From Stenotrophomonas rhizophila (GTDB taxonomy: Bacteria > Pseudomonadota > Gammaproteobacteria > Xanthomonadales > Xanthomonadaceae), in contig NZ_VDQT01000005.1 in the NCBI RefSeq assembly GCF_007667275.1, positions 248,001-312,000 of the forward strand: a stretch of DNA of 64,000 bases, in the 5' to 3' direction. The position numbers were made by a program, and so were the translations under genes. Below are positions 40,653-50,101 of the stretch, in pieces. The stretch's first letter is position 1, and the number at the start of each line of letters is the position of its first letter. The notes beneath the pieces were generated by a model that saw nothing but the letters and a program-made list of their open reading frames with translations, did not search any database and had not been told where the DNA came from.

Positions 40653-41285
40653 TCAGAAGCTGGCGCGCACGCCCACCGAGTACTGGGTCACGTCGTCGTA
40701 GTACTGCACTTCGCCCACGATGCCCCAGTTGCGGTTGAAGCTGACCTGACCGCCGAGCGTGCCGATCCACACGCCGTCCATGTCGCTGCCGTCGAGGTAG
40801 CCGGCCTTCAGCCAGGCTTCGGTCGCGCGCGAGGGCTTGCCACGCAGGCCCAGCGCGCCGCGGGCGGCGTTGCTGTGGACCTTCACGGTCTCGCTGTAGA
40901 CGCCGTCGTCGTACTTGGCCTCGTTGTTGATGCGGGTCCAGGCCAGGTCGGCGGTGAAGTCCAGGCGGTCGGTCATCGGCATGTGGTAGCCGATGCCCAG
41001 CTCCGGCTGGTCGATGGTGTTCTTGATGCGGTATTCGCCGACGGCATCTTCCAGGCGGTAGGTCTTGGAGGTGCTGCTATAGCCGCCGAACACATTGACC
41101 TGGTCGGCAATGGCGAACGAGCCACGGATGTAGCCGCCGTCCAGCTTCGGGTTGCTGCCCGGCACGCTGATCTGCTGCTGGGTCCAGCCGCCTTCGACGT
41201 AGGTGTAGCTCATGCTTTCCGCAGCAGAGGCCACGAGAGGAGCGGCGGCCAGCAACGCGGCGGCCAGGACGAGCATCTTGCGCAT
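40653..41285 (-). CDS. Outer-membrane beta-barrel protein (Ax21-like)
   Basis: 210 aa with a signal peptide (KMLVLAAALLAAAPLVASAAE). The mature part consists of alternating amphipathic strands ending in a C-terminal Phe (YSVGVRASF), as needed for BAM-dependent barrel insertion. The N-terminus of the mature protein (SMSYTYVEGGW) and size recall the Ax21/small OmpA-barrel families of Xanthomonadaceae; I am not certain of the subfamily. It is transcribed against the rib genes and inserted between ribD and ribE, with its own terminator and an AAGGAA ribosome site. Confidence 0.8.
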   Translation of the reverse strand: MRKMLVLAAALLAAAPLVASAAESMSYTYVEGGWTQQQISVPGSNPKLDGGYIRGSFAIADQVNVFGGYSSTSKTYRLEDAVGEYRIKNTIDQPELGIGYHMPMTDRLDFTADLAWTRINNEAKYDDGVYSETVKVHSNAARGALGLRGKPSRATEAWLKAGYLDGSDMDGVWIGTLGGQVSFNRNWGIVGEVQYYDDVTQYSVGVRASF

Positions 41286-41446
41286 GACGATTCCTTGGAA
41301 AAAGTGAGGTCCGTTTCAGCCGGCCCATCATGGGCGGCAGGGCGGCGGTCATCGCCGCGCGGGGCGCATCTTAACAAATTGTTTACAGAAAGCGAGCGCT
41401 CAGCCAGCGCTGTTACAATGGGCGCGCCGGTTCGCCGGTATACAAA

Positions 41447-41585
41447 CGTCTTCAGGGCGGGGTGCAATTCCCCACCGGCGGTAGGTGCGCAAGCACGAGC
41501 CCGCGAGCGCTTCCGGTCATGCCGGAAGGTCAGCAGATCCGGTCCGATGCCGGAGCCGACGGTATAGTCCGGATGAAAGAAGACG
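41447..41585 (+). promoter_or_regulatory. FMN riboswitch (RFN element)
   Basis: The aptamer for flavin mononucleotide lies in the ribE leader. P1 is perfect: CGTCTTC (41447-41453) with GAAGACG (41579-41585). The conserved core AGGGCGGGGTGCAATTCCCC, then ACCGGCGGTA, AGCCCGCGAGCG, GTCAGCAGATCCGGT and TAGTCCGGATG are all present. Downstream (41592-41610) a 7-bp hairpin and a TTTTT tract (41635-41639) before the GGAG of ribE may form the expression platform. A TACAAT -10-like element at 41414-41419 could be its promoter. Confidence 0.96.
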
Positions 41586-41664
41586 GTGCTACAGGGCCTG
41601 CATGGCCCTGCGCCCGCCTGTTTGCCTTGCGGCGTTTTTCGCTCACTTTTCGCGGAGAACGTTA

Positions 41665-42312
41665 GTGTTTACTGGAATCATCGAAGGCGTCGGCCGGCTG
41701 GCCGCACGCGATCCCCTCGGCGGCGATGTCCGCTTCACCTTCCATGTCGGCAGCCTGCCGTTCGAGCACGTGCAGATGGGCGAGAGCATCGCTGTCAACG
41801 GCGTGTGCCTGACCGTGGTTGCCTTTGACGCCAGCTCGTTCCAGGCCGATGCCTCGACCGAGACGCTCGGCCTGACCACCCTGGGCCAGCTGGACGCCGG
41901 CGCGGTGATCAACCTGGAGCGTGCCATGCGCCCGACCGACCGCCTCGGCGGCCACCTGGTCAGCGGCCATGTCGACGGGCTTGGCCAGGTCCTGTCCATC
42001 CACGACGACGCGCGTGCCCAGCGCTGGCGCTTCGCCGCCCCGGCCGGACTGCTGCGTTACATCGCCAGGAAGGGCTCGATCTGTGTGGACGGGGTCAGCC
42101 TGACCGTCAACGAGGTCGATGACGTCGGCTTCGAGGTCGCGCTGATCCCGCATACCGTGGCCCATACCGCCTTCGCCGCCACCGGCGTGGGCAGCGCGGT
42201 CAATCTCGAGATCGACCTGGTCGCCCGCTATGTGGAGCGCCTGGTGGGCCTGCCGGCCGAAGCTCGGCAGCCCACCGGGCAGGGCGCCCTCGCGCAGGGA
42301 GCATCCGCATGA
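41665..42312 (+). CDS. ribE: Riboflavin synthase, alpha subunit
   Basis: Dismutates two lumazines to riboflavin; a trimer in the cytoplasm, 215 aa. GTG 41665 is chosen: GGAG 7 bp upstream and the invariant start FTGIIEGVG. Two repeated lumazine-binding domains are visible (about 1-97 and 98-195): ESIAVNGVCLTVV and its repeat GSICVDGVSLTVNEV, with LGGHLVSGHVDG at the start of the second. It is the first gene after the FMN riboswitch and ends overlapping ribBA (ATGA). Confidence 0.98.
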   Translation: MFTGIIEGVGRLAARDPLGGDVRFTFHVGSLPFEHVQMGESIAVNGVCLTVVAFDASSFQADASTETLGLTTLGQLDAGAVINLERAMRPTDRLGGHLVSGHVDGLGQVLSIHDDARAQRWRFAAPAGLLRYIARKGSICVDGVSLTVNEVDDVGFEVALIPHTVAHTAFAATGVGSAVNLEIDLVARYVERLVGLPAEARQPTGQGALAQGASA

Positions 42313-43406
42313 ATTTCGCCCCCATCCCCGACATCCTCGAGGACATCCGCCTCGGCCGCATGGTGGTCATCGTCGACGACAAAGACCGCGAGAACGAGGG
42401 TGACCTGATCATGGCCGCCGAGCTGGTCAAGCCGTCGGACATCAACTTCATGGTCACCCATGGCCGCGGCCTGGTGTGCCTGCCGCTGACCCGCGAGCGC
42501 GCCGCCGACCTCGGCCTGGCGCCGATGGTGCAGGCCAATACGGCGCAGTTCCAGACCAACTTCACGGTCAGCATCGAAGCCGCCGAGGGCGTCACCACCG
42601 GCATTTCCGCCTATGACCGTGCGCATACCATCCGCACCGCGGTGAAGCCGGACGCCAAACCGGCCGACCTGCACCAGCCGGGCCACATCTTCCCGCTGAT
42701 CGCCCAGCCGGGCGGGGTGCTCACCCGCGCCGGCCACACCGAAGCCGGGGTCGACCTGGCCATGCTGGCCGGGCTGGAACCGGCCGGCGTGCTGGTGGAG
42801 ATCCTCAATCCCGACGGCAGCATGGCGCGCCGCCCGGAGCTGGAAGTGTTCGCGCGCGAGCATGGCCTGAAGATGGGCTCGATCGCCGACCTGATCGCCT
42901 ACCGGCTGGCCACCGAAAAGACCGTCGAGCGCGTCGACGAGCGTGACATCGACACCGAATTCGGCCCGTTCAAGCTGGTCACCTACCGCGACCGGATCGC
43001 CCACGACCTGCATTTCGCACTGGTCCGCGGCACCCTGGACACCGAACCGACCCTGGTCCGGGTGCAGGTGGAGAACCCGTTGGCCGATCTGCTGCACTGG
43101 CGCCGCGACGATTTCGGCGTGGCCTCCACCGACGCCCTGCGCGCCATCGCGGCCGCCGAACGTGGGGTGATGGTGGTGCTGTCGGCGCCGCGCGACAGCA
43201 ACAGCCTGCTGGCCCGCCTGCGCCAGCAGCCGCAGCCGGTCGTGCCGGGCAAGGACAAGGACGTCAGCCAGTGGCGCCGCAACGGCGCCGGCGCCCAGAT
43301 CCTGTCCGACCTCGGCCTGGGCAAGCTGCGCGTGCTCGGCACCCCGCGGCGCCAGATCGGCCTGGCCGGCTACGGCCTCGAAGTCGTCGAGACGCTCACG
43401 CCATGA
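42309..43406 (+). CDS. ribBA: DHBP synthase with degenerate GTP cyclohydrolase II-like domain
   Basis: Makes 3,4-dihydroxybutanone 4-phosphate from ribulose 5-phosphate, 365 aa. The N-terminal domain (about 1-205) is complete: DDKDRENEGDLIMAAE, the loop around TGISAYDRAHTIR, HIFPL and GHTEAGVDLAMLAG. The C-terminal domain resembles GTP cyclohydrolase II but lacks its zinc cysteines and the CLTGD/RCDCG region: that place reads LADLLHWRRDDFGVAST. GCHII activity is therefore unlikely. Such fusions have been described in Proteobacteria as RibBX. A separate ribA elsewhere is expected. Confidence 0.95.
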   Translation: MNFAPIPDILEDIRLGRMVVIVDDKDRENEGDLIMAAELVKPSDINFMVTHGRGLVCLPLTRERAADLGLAPMVQANTAQFQTNFTVSIEAAEGVTTGISAYDRAHTIRTAVKPDAKPADLHQPGHIFPLIAQPGGVLTRAGHTEAGVDLAMLAGLEPAGVLVEILNPDGSMARRPELEVFAREHGLKMGSIADLIAYRLATEKTVERVDERDIDTEFGPFKLVTYRDRIAHDLHFALVRGTLDTEPTLVRVQVENPLADLLHWRRDDFGVASTDALRAIAAAERGVMVVLSAPRDSNSLLARLRQQPQPVVPGKDKDVSQWRRNGAGAQILSDLGLGKLRVLGTPRRQIGLAGYGLEVVETLTP

Positions 43407-43421
43407 CCCGACCGGATCGCC

Positions 43422-43490
43422 GTAGAGCCACGCCCTGCGTGTCTGCGCGGTCCGGAGTCGTCCGCAAAGCCAGGCAGGGCCTGGCTCTAC
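43422..43490. repeat. REP dimer between ribBA and ribH
   Basis: A GTAG head (43422) with AGCCACGC-cct-GCGTG, then an inverted unit AGCCAGGC-agg-GCCTGGCT-CTAC (43468-43490). It separates ribH from the upstream rib genes; a TAGAAT hexamer (43493-43498) follows directly and could be a ribH -10. Confidence 0.8.
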
Positions 43491-43528
43491 GGTAGAATGT
43501 CCCTCTTTTATTGAATAACCTGCCGATC

Positions 43529-43996
43529 ATGAGCCACTACGAAGGCGATCTCCGGACACCGGAAAAGGGCCGTTTCGCCATCCTCGCCAGCCGCTGGAAC
43601 GCCCGCATCACCGATGTACTGGTGGCGGGTGCGCGGCAGAGCCTGGCCGGCAACGGCATCGACGAAACCGCCATCGACGTGATCCGCGTCCCCGGTGCAT
43701 GGGAGCTTCCGCTGGTCGCCGCGCGCCTGGCGGCCGCGCATGAACACGCCGCGATCATCGCCCTTGGCTGCGTGATCCGCGGCGACACCCGCCACTACGA
43801 ACACGTCGCCGATGGCTGCGCCGAAGGCCTGATGCGCGTCCAGCTGGACTTCGGCGTGCCGGTGCTCAACGGCGTGCTCGCGGTCGAGCGTGTCGAGGAT
43901 GCCGAGGCCCGTGCCGGTGGCAGCCATGGCAACAAGGGCGAAGAAGCCGCACTGACGGCGTTGGAAATGGTCAATCTTCTGGAGCAGTTGCCGTGA
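43529..43996 (+). CDS. ribH: 6,7-dimethyl-8-ribityllumazine synthase
   Basis: Condenses the pyrimidine with DHBP to form lumazine, the substrate of RibE; 155 aa, forms oligomeric shells. ATG 43529 ([18 protein letters not shown]) is preferred to an in-frame TTG at 43511 by family N-terminus. Motifs are [33 protein letters not shown] and [23 protein letters not shown]. It overlaps nusB by 4 bp. Confidence 0.97.
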   Translation: MSHYEGDLRTPEKGRFAILASRWNARITDVLVAGARQSLAGNGIDETAIDVIRVPGAWELPLVAARLAAAHEHAAIIALGCVIRGDTRHYEHVADGCAEGLMRVQLDFGVPVLNGVLAVERVEDAEARAGGSHGNKGEEAALTALEMVNLLEQLP

Positions 43997-44472
43997 ACAA
44001 GTCAAATCCGGGCAAGCCCTCCGGCAAGCCGGTCCGCCGTGATGGCATCGACCCGGTGCACCGCTCGCGCGCGCGCCGTCGTGCCCTGCAGGCCATCTAT
44101 GCCTGGCAGATCTCCGGCGGCAACGCGCAGTCGGTGATCGCCCAGTTCGCCCACGAACAGGCCCGCGAAATCGCCGACCTGGCCTATTTCGAAGCGCTGG
44201 TGCATGGCGTGCTCGACCACCGAAAGGACCTGGACGAGGCGCTGGAGCCGTTCGTGGATCGCAGCATCGACGAAGTCGACGCGATCGAACGTGCCGCGCT
44301 GCGCGTCGCCGCCTACGAACTGCGCTACCGCATCGACGTGCCGTACCGCGTGGTGATCAACGAAGCGATCGAGTCGACCAAGCGCTTCGGTTCCGAACAC
44401 GGCCACACCTATGTCAATGGCGTGCTCGACCGTGCCGCCGTCGAGTGGCGCAAGGCCGAAAGCGGGGGCTGA
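43993..44472 (+). CDS. nusB: Transcription antitermination factor NusB
   Basis: Binds BoxA RNA with NusE for rRNA antitermination, 159 aa all-helical protein. GTG 43993 overlaps the ribH stop (GTGA). Family signatures are [44 protein letters not shown] and [33 protein letters not shown]. The Lys/Pro-rich start ([15 protein letters not shown]) is an additional N-terminal tail. It is in the usual rib-nusB-thiL order. Confidence 0.97.
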   Translation: MNKSNPGKPSGKPVRRDGIDPVHRSRARRRALQAIYAWQISGGNAQSVIAQFAHEQAREIADLAYFEALVHGVLDHRKDLDEALEPFVDRSIDEVDAIERAALRVAAYELRYRIDVPYRVVINEAIESTKRFGSEHGHTYVNGVLDRAAVEWRKAESGG

Positions 44473-44492
44473 GCCCCGGCCCGGGCGCGCGC

Positions 44493-45464
44493 ATGTCCCT
44501 CGCCGAATTTTCCCTGATCGAACGCATCGCCGCGCGCACCCGTGCGCGGGCCGATGTGGTGCTCGGCATCGGCGACGATGCCGCGCTGCTGCAGCCGCGC
44601 GCCGGCGAGCAGCTGGTGGTGACCGCCGACACGCTCAACAGCGGCGTGCACTTTCCGGCCGAAACCCCGGCCTATGACATCGGCTGGAAAACCCTGGCGG
44701 TCAACCTGTCCGACCTGGCCTCGATGGGCGCACGCCCGTCGTGGTGCGTGCTGGCGCTGTCGTTGCCCGGGGCCGATCCGGCCTGGGTGGATGCGTTCGC
44801 CGATGGCTTCTTCGCCCTGGCCGATGCGCACGACATCGTGCTGATCGGGGGCGACACTACCCGGGGTCCGTTGTCGTTGTCGGTCACGGCGATGGGGCAG
44901 GTAGCGGCGGGCACCGCATTGCGCCGCGATGGCGCGCAGGTGGGCGACGATGTATGGGTCAGCGGCACGCTCGGCGATGCCGCAGTGGCATTGCGGGCCT
45001 GGCAGGGCGGGACGCTGGACATCCGCGCGGCCGCGGACGACGCGCAGGTCGAGACCCTGCGCCTGCGCCTGGCGCGGCCTACGCCGCGGGTGGCGCTGGG
45101 GCGCGCGCTGGTCGGGCTGGCGCATGCCGCCGTCGATGTTTCCGATGGCCTGTTGGCCGACCTGGGCCACATCTGCGAACGCAGTGGCGTCGCGGCCCGC
45201 CTCGATCTCGACCGCCTGCCGGTGTCGGCTGCCGCCCGGGCGCGGGTGGGGCAAACCCACGCGCGCGAGGCCGCCCTGCGCGGCGGCGATGACTACGAGC
45301 TCTGTTTCACCGCCGCGGCGACGCAACGCGCCGCCATCGAGGCGGTCGCGCTGCGGCTGGCGTTGCCCTTGACCCGCATCGGCGAAGTGGTCGCGGGCCA
45401 GGGCGTCACCACAGGCAGCGACACCCCGGGCCCGCAGGGCTACGAGCACTTCACCGAGCTGTAG
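44493..45464 (+). CDS. thiL: Thiamine-monophosphate kinase
   Basis: Phosphorylates thiamine phosphate to thiamine diphosphate, 323 aa, AIR-synthase-like fold. ATG 44493 (MSLAEFSLIERIAARTRA). Conserved motifs are VLGIGDDAALL, VTADTLNSGVHF, GWKTLAVNLSDLASMGARP, LIGGDTTRGPLSLSVTAMG, AVDVSDGLLADLGHI and GGDDYELCF. It is the last gene of the nusB end of the rib cluster. Its stop is 6 bp from the end of a convergent gene and no terminator hairpin is evident between them. Confidence 0.97.
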   Translation: MSLAEFSLIERIAARTRARADVVLGIGDDAALLQPRAGEQLVVTADTLNSGVHFPAETPAYDIGWKTLAVNLSDLASMGARPSWCVLALSLPGADPAWVDAFADGFFALADAHDIVLIGGDTTRGPLSLSVTAMGQVAAGTALRRDGAQVGDDVWVSGTLGDAAVALRAWQGGTLDIRAAADDAQVETLRLRLARPTPRVALGRALVGLAHAAVDVSDGLLADLGHICERSGVAARLDLDRLPVSAAARARVGQTHAREAALRGGDDYELCFTAAATQRAAIEAVALRLALPLTRIGEVVAGQGVTTGSDTPGPQGYEHFTEL

Positions 45465-45470
45465 CGCGGA

Positions 45471-48026
45471 CTACCAGCGATACGCAAGGCCCAGGCGCGC
45501 GCCGCGTTCGCGGAAGCCGCCGTCCCCGCGCATGACCCCGACGCCGCCCCACGCGGACACGCCGTTGCGCCATTCCGCCTGCGCGCCGGCATCGAGCGCG
45601 TAGCGGTCGCGCGGCGTGCTGGTGCCCAGTGCTTCACCGTCGAATGCCACGCCGCCAAGGCTGCCTTCGCGGTACCAGTTGGCGGCCAGGTAGGGCCGTG
45701 CCTGGCGCACGCCGCCCGCGACCGCCTCGCCCTGCAGGCGCAGGCCGAGTCGTCCGGACAGCCCGGCGTTGCCCAGGCTGCGCACCTGGGTGCCGTTGGC
45801 CTCGCGGTGCAGGTCGGTGGACGCATCGGTATGGATCAGCTGCAGTTCGGGTTGCACGCCCAGCGCCATGCGGCCCAGCTGGCCCACGCGGATCCGATAG
45901 CCCGCTTCCAGCGAGGATTGCAGCACGGTGGCGTCGTAGCGTTCGATGGCGAGCCCATCGCCCTCGACCCGGTTGGCGAAGCGGCCGTGCTGCACCGAAG
46001 CGTCCACGAACACCGCCTCGTTGTCCCACTGGGCGTAGGCGCCCACCGCGCCGCCGACCACCGTGCCGCGGGCGCTGTAGCCGGTGATGGACGAGCGCGA
46101 GCGCGCCTGCGAGCGCGCCGCGGTGAGCATCACGCCGACCCGGCCGTGCTCGGCGAAGGTCGCGATGTCCGTGCCCAGCTGCAGTCGCGACCGGTCGACG
46201 GTCAGCTCGATCTGGTCTGCGACCGAGGGCAGGCGGCTGTGGCGGCTGTCCACCGCCGCCCAGCTACGGCTGGTGTCGGCGCCGGTCGGGTTGCGGTCGC
46301 GTGCGCCGTGACGCAGCAGGTGGTGCAGCGCGAACTGATTGGCGAGGTAGGCGCCGGTTTCCGGGCGCAGGACCGGCGTCGGCGCGACCGGATCGGCCGG
46401 ATCTGCCGGGTCAACGGGTTCGACTGGATCGACTGGATCGACTGGATCGACGGGATCGACTGGATCAATCGGATCGACCGGATCAACCGGATCGACCGGA
46501 TCAACCGGATCAACTGGATCAACTGGATCAACCGGATCGACTGGATCAACCGGATCGACTGGATCAACCGGATCAACCGGATCAACCGGATCGACCGGAT
46601 CAACCGGATCAACCGGGTTGCACTGCGGCAGGCTGGGATCTGCGTCGCACGGGTCCGGCGCGGCCGCCTGCGAACGCAGGTACCAGCTGCCGTCGCCGCC
46701 CTTGAACAGGAAATAATCGTATTGGCCGCCGACGGCACGGCCGACAAGATCGAACACGGCGCTGGAGGTGCCGCCCACATGGATGAGCTCGATGCCCTCG
46801 TCGGTCCTGGCACCGGCACCGCCTGCGTTGAGCACGCGCACCCAGGCCTGGCCGGTGGCGTCGCCGGCGATGCGCAACCGGTCGGTCGCGGTGTGGTCAT
46901 CGCCCAGCACGGTGTTGAAGAACACGGTGCCGCCGTTGCCGACGAACTCGTCGACCGACAGCGTGTTGAAGTACGTGCCGTCGCCCAGCGTCAACGTGCC
47001 GCGGCTGTCCAGCTGCAGGCGACCGACACTGCTGTCGCCGGTGAGCAGCCAGCTGCTGCCGGTGCCGAGCTGCACGGAAGACACCTGGGTAAACCGGCCT
47101 TCGATGCGTGCATCGTTCTGCAGCACCAGGTCGATGCGCGCACCGGCGGCGCTGTCCTCCAGGCGGATGTCGCCCTGCAGGCGGGCGTTGTCGACCACGA
47201 CATTCACCTCTGGCCCGCCGGCCCGCGTTTCGACCGGTGAGTTGTACACGCGCAGCAGGTGGCCGTCGCCGCCGGTAAGCCGCGCACCATTGGCGATGCG
47301 CACGTCATAGGTATGCTGCGCGTTGTGCACCTCGATCGCGGCGCCGCGGCCGGACTGGATCGTAGAGGCGTCCACCACCAGGCTGGCGTCGTCCGCATTG
47401 TCGTGCAGCATCACGCCAACGTTGCCGGCGTCGATGTGCGAGCCGTTGCCCAGTGCGACGTGACCTGCACCCTGGCGGATCCCGATGCCGGTGGTGTAGT
47501 GCGGCTGGTCAGCCCGGTCCACCACGTGGATCGTGCTGGCGTCGAGCAGGACCCGGGCCTGGTGGTTGCTGTTGAGCATGACGATGCCCATCGTGTTGAC
47601 CGACTCCGGCGTGTCCTCGCCCAGGGCCAAGGCGCTGTAATGCAGGAACACCCGGGAGTCCGCCCACAGGTCGATGCCTGCGTTGTCGATGCGTGAGTAA
47701 CTGGCCAGCAGCTCCGATCCGTTGCGCAGCGTGACCGCCGCATAGTCGAAGGGGCCACGTTCCACACGCGCGTTGAGCAGCATGGCCAGGCTGCCCCCCG
47801 TCGCGTTGATGCTGTAGGCGTTGCCACCGTTGACACGCAGTTCCGCGCCATTGGTCAACGTCCAGAGTTCCCTGGCATCGCCGGACACGACCTCATGGAA
47901 GGCATTGTCCAGTTCACCGGCCGCAAGCGGTGCGGCGGCCAGGCCGGCGATGGCCACGGCCAGCCCGCCCACGAGTGGACGCAGGGCGGGAATGCGGCGA
48001 CGCGCGTCGCCGGAGAGATTCGTCAT
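45471..48026 (-). CDS. Classical (type Va) autotransporter with Pro-Val-Asp repeat linker
   Basis: 851 aa; ATG 48026 with AAGGA upstream. A signal peptide ([21 protein letters not shown], to about residue 36) is followed by a passenger of about 470 residues with beta-helix-like repeats ([38 protein letters not shown]), pertactin/AIDA style. A proline-rich linker follows, mostly PVD units with VEP and ADP variants at its end, encoded by a 9-bp repeat. The last 270 residues are a 12-strand autotransporter barrel ([15 protein letters not shown] to the C-terminal LAYRW), annotated as Autotransporter beta-domain in related proteins. No protease or lipase motif was seen in the passenger, so an adhesive role is only a guess. 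Confidence 0.92.
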   Translation of the reverse strand: MTNLSGDARRRIPALRPLVGGLAVAIAGLAAAPLAAGELDNAFHEVVSGDARELWTLTNGAELRVNGGNAYSINATGGSLAMLLNARVERGPFDYAAVTLRNGSELLASYSRIDNAGIDLWADSRVFLHYSALALGEDTPESVNTMGIVMLNSNHQARVLLDASTIHVVDRADQPHYTTGIGIRQGAGHVALGNGSHIDAGNVGVMLHDNADDASLVVDASTIQSGRGAAIEVHNAQHTYDVRIANGARLTGGDGHLLRVYNSPVETRAGGPEVNVVVDNARLQGDIRLEDSAAGARIDLVLQNDARIEGRFTQVSSVQLGTGSSWLLTGDSSVGRLQLDSRGTLTLGDGTYFNTLSVDEFVGNGGTVFFNTVLGDDHTATDRLRIAGDATGQAWVRVLNAGGAGARTDEGIELIHVGGTSSAVFDLVGRAVGGQYDYFLFKGGDGSWYLRSQAAAPDPCDADPSLPQCNPVDPVDPVDPVDPVDPVDPVDPVDPVDPVDPVDPVDPVDPVDPVDPVDPIDPVDPVDPVDPVDPVEPVDPADPADPVAPTPVLRPETGAYLANQFALHHLLRHGARDRNPTGADTSRSWAAVDSRHSRLPSVADQIELTVDRSRLQLGTDIATFAEHGRVGVMLTAARSQARSRSSITGYSARGTVVGGAVGAYAQWDNEAVFVDASVQHGRFANRVEGDGLAIERYDATVLQSSLEAGYRIRVGQLGRMALGVQPELQLIHTDASTDLHREANGTQVRSLGNAGLSGRLGLRLQGEAVAGGVRQARPYLAANWYREGSLGGVAFDGEALGTSTPRDRYALDAGAQAEWRNGVSAWGGVGVMRGDGGFRERGARLGLAYRW
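46426..46614. repeat. 9-bp tandem repeat, 21 copies, coding for the PVD linker
   Basis: Twenty-one head-to-tail units of GGATCRAYY-type sequence (plus strand), with only few single-base variants. Each unit contains GATC. It is in frame with the autotransporter gene on the minus strand, so unit gain or loss changes linker length without a frameshift. Confidence 0.95.
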
Positions 48027-48287
48027 GTTTGGATCCTTGGGGGGAGGAGGCGAACGACATGCCGCCGCCGGTGCTGCCACCTCTGCACCCACGCAGCAGG
48101 CGTGCGTGGACCGGGTGTCGCGGCGGTTGTCCAACGGGCGACAAGGATGCGCAGCCCGATCAAGGGCACCCATGCAAAGAGTTGCAAACGCACACGCGAT
48201 CGCCGCGGGTAGACGCGGGGGCAATGGTTTACGCGCCAGAAGCGGCGGTGGCAGTGTCGGGTATGGCGCACACACGTGCGCCGTGCA

Positions 48288-49673
48288 TCACGCCGGCGGC
48301 AATACCTTGCCCGGATTGAGGATCCCGTCAGGATCCAGTGCGTGCTTGATCGCGCGCATCGCGGCCAGGGTGGCCGGGGTAAACGCCTGCGCCATGAAAT
48401 CGCGCTTGGCCAGGCCGATCCCGTGCTCGCCCGACAGCGTACCGCCCAGGGACAGGGTCAGCGCGAAGATCCGTGGCAGCGCCGCGTGCGCGCGTGCGTT
48501 TTCGTCAGCATCCTCGGGGTGGTAGAGGATGTTGACGTGCAGGTTGCCGTTGCCGGCGTGGCCGAAGGTGACGATGGTCAACGCGTACTGCTGCGCCAGC
48601 GCCTGCACCCCGGCGACCAGGTCGGGGATGCGTGACACCGGTACCACCACGTCTTCGTTGATCTTGCCCGGTGCGATGCTGCGCAGCGCCGGCGACAGTG
48701 CCTTGCGCGCTGCCCACAGCGTCTCGCGCGCGCTGCCTTCCATCGCCACGTCCAGCGTCAGCATGCCGTCGCCTTCGGCGGCCGAGGCCAGGGCCTGCAG
48801 CAGGTAGGGCAGGGTGTCGTGGTCGCCGTCGGCTTCGACCAGCAGCATCGCGCCCGCCTCGGGAACCTCCGCGCCATTGCGGCGCAGCAGTTCCAGGCTG
48901 CGTGCGTCCATGAACTCCAGCCGGGTCGGTACCACCGGCTGCGCCATCAGCCGCGACACGCCTGCGGCGGCCGCATCGGCATCGCGGTAGAGCACGCGCA
49001 GGCCGGTCTGGGTCACCGGCAGCGGGGTCAGCTTCAACGTGGCTTCCACGATCAGCGCCAGCGTGCCTTCGCTGCCGACCAGCAGGTGGGTCAGGTCATA
49101 GCCAGTGGCGTCCTTGGTGTAGGCGCCGCCGCACTGGATCAGCTCGCCGGCGCCGGTGACCGCCACCAGGCCGAGCACGTTGTCGCGGCTGGTGCCGTAC
49201 TTCACCGCGCGCGGGCCGCCGGCGTTGCAGGCCAGGTTGCCGCCGATGCTGCAGATGTCGGCACTGGAGGGATCCGGTGCCCAGAACAGGCCATGTGTGG
49301 CCAGCGCGTGCTGCAGGTCGCCGTTTAGCACGCCCGGCTCCACCACCGCGCAGCGGTTGCCCGGCTGGATGTCGAGGATGCGGTTCATGCGCGCGAACGA
49401 CAGCACGATGCTGCCGTTGACCGGTACCGCCGCCCCGGTGGTGCCGGTGCCCGCGCCCCGTGCCACCACCGGCACGCCATGCGCGCGGCAGGCGCGCACG
49501 ATCCGCACCACCTGGTCACGGTCGCGCGGCAGGGCCACGCCATCGGGCAATGCATGCCGCCATGAATTGTCCTGCGCATGTGCGGCCAGCGCGGCGGCAT
49601 CGGTGCGCCAGCCGTCCTCCCCCAGCAGGCTGAGCAGGGTCGCTGAAAATGCGGCAGGCAAGGTCATGGTCAT
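48288..49673 (-). CDS. FAD-linked oxidase, GlcD / D-lactate dehydrogenase type
   Basis: 461 aa flavoprotein oxidising a 2-hydroxy acid such as D-lactate, glycolate or D-2-hydroxyglutarate; the substrate cannot be told from sequence alone. The N-terminal FAD_binding_4 domain has VVARGAGTGTTGAAVPVNGSIVLS and SIGGNLACNAGG. The C-terminal FAD-oxidase domain has the catalytic/metal motifs FGHAGNGNLHVNI and GTLSGEHGIGLAKRDF. The start may be ATG 49673 or 49667. There is no adjacent glcE or glcF, so it acts alone or with distant partners. Confidence 0.92.
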   Translation of the reverse strand: MTMTLPAAFSATLLSLLGEDGWRTDAAALAAHAQDNSWRHALPDGVALPRDRDQVVRIVRACRAHGVPVVARGAGTGTTGAAVPVNGSIVLSFARMNRILDIQPGNRCAVVEPGVLNGDLQHALATHGLFWAPDPSSADICSIGGNLACNAGGPRAVKYGTSRDNVLGLVAVTGAGELIQCGGAYTKDATGYDLTHLLVGSEGTLALIVEATLKLTPLPVTQTGLRVLYRDADAAAAGVSRLMAQPVVPTRLEFMDARSLELLRRNGAEVPEAGAMLLVEADGDHDTLPYLLQALASAAEGDGMLTLDVAMEGSARETLWAARKALSPALRSIAPGKINEDVVVPVSRIPDLVAGVQALAQQYALTIVTFGHAGNGNLHVNILYHPEDADENARAHAALPRIFALTLSLGGTLSGEHGIGLAKRDFMAQAFTPATLAAMRAIKHALDPDGILNPGKVLPPA

Positions 49674-49718
49674 TACAGGTTCCCGGTAGCGCCGGCCGTT
49701 GGCCGGCCGTCCAGATCA

Positions 49719-50096
49719 TCAAACAAAGCCGCAATCCTCCAGCCGGAACGCATCGCGCAACCAGTTCAGCCGGGGCGGTTCGCCACTGGCTTCGACCACG
49801 TCGAACCGGCACGGCTGCTGCGCCAGCTCCGGGTGCGACAACAGGAACAGGCGTGCCGCCAGCACCAGCTTGCGCCGCTTGCGCAGGTCCACCGAGGCCG
49901 CACCGCCGCCGTAGCGGGCATCGGCGCGGTAGCGCACCTCGACGAACACCGTGGTGCCGCCATCGCGCATCACCAGGTCCAGCTCGCCGCCCTTGTAACG
50001 CACGTTGCGGGCGAGCGGGCTCAGCCCGGCGCCGCGCAGGTGGCCAAGCGCGGCGGTTTCCACCGCGGCGCCCCGCTGTGCACGTGCGCTGGGCAC
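49719..50096 (-). CDS. YraN family protein (UPF0102)
   Basis: 125 aa, a predicted endonuclease-like fold. The motif [21 protein letters not shown] matches the E-(L/I)-D-L ... VFVEVK pattern of the family, with Arg for the usual Lys at the end. GTG 50096 lies 5 bp after the lpoA stop, so the two are cotranscribed, as is common for yraN and lpoA in proteobacteria. Role not established. Confidence 0.93.
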   Translation of the reverse strand: MPSARAQRGAAVETAALGHLRGAGLSPLARNVRYKGGELDLVMRDGGTTVFVEVRYRADARYGGGAASVDLRKRRKLVLAARLFLLSHPELAQQPCRFDVVEASGEPPRLNWLRDAFRLEDCGFV

Positions 50097-50101
50097 CGCG
50101 C

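Noticed and set aside
43511..43528. In-frame TTG start for ribH giving six extra residues
   Set aside because: Family proteins begin at the MSHYEGDL position and the extra residues are not conserved-looking.
46426..46614. Regular repeats considered as a CRISPR array
   Set aside because: Units are 9 bp head to tail without spacers and lie in frame within a gene.
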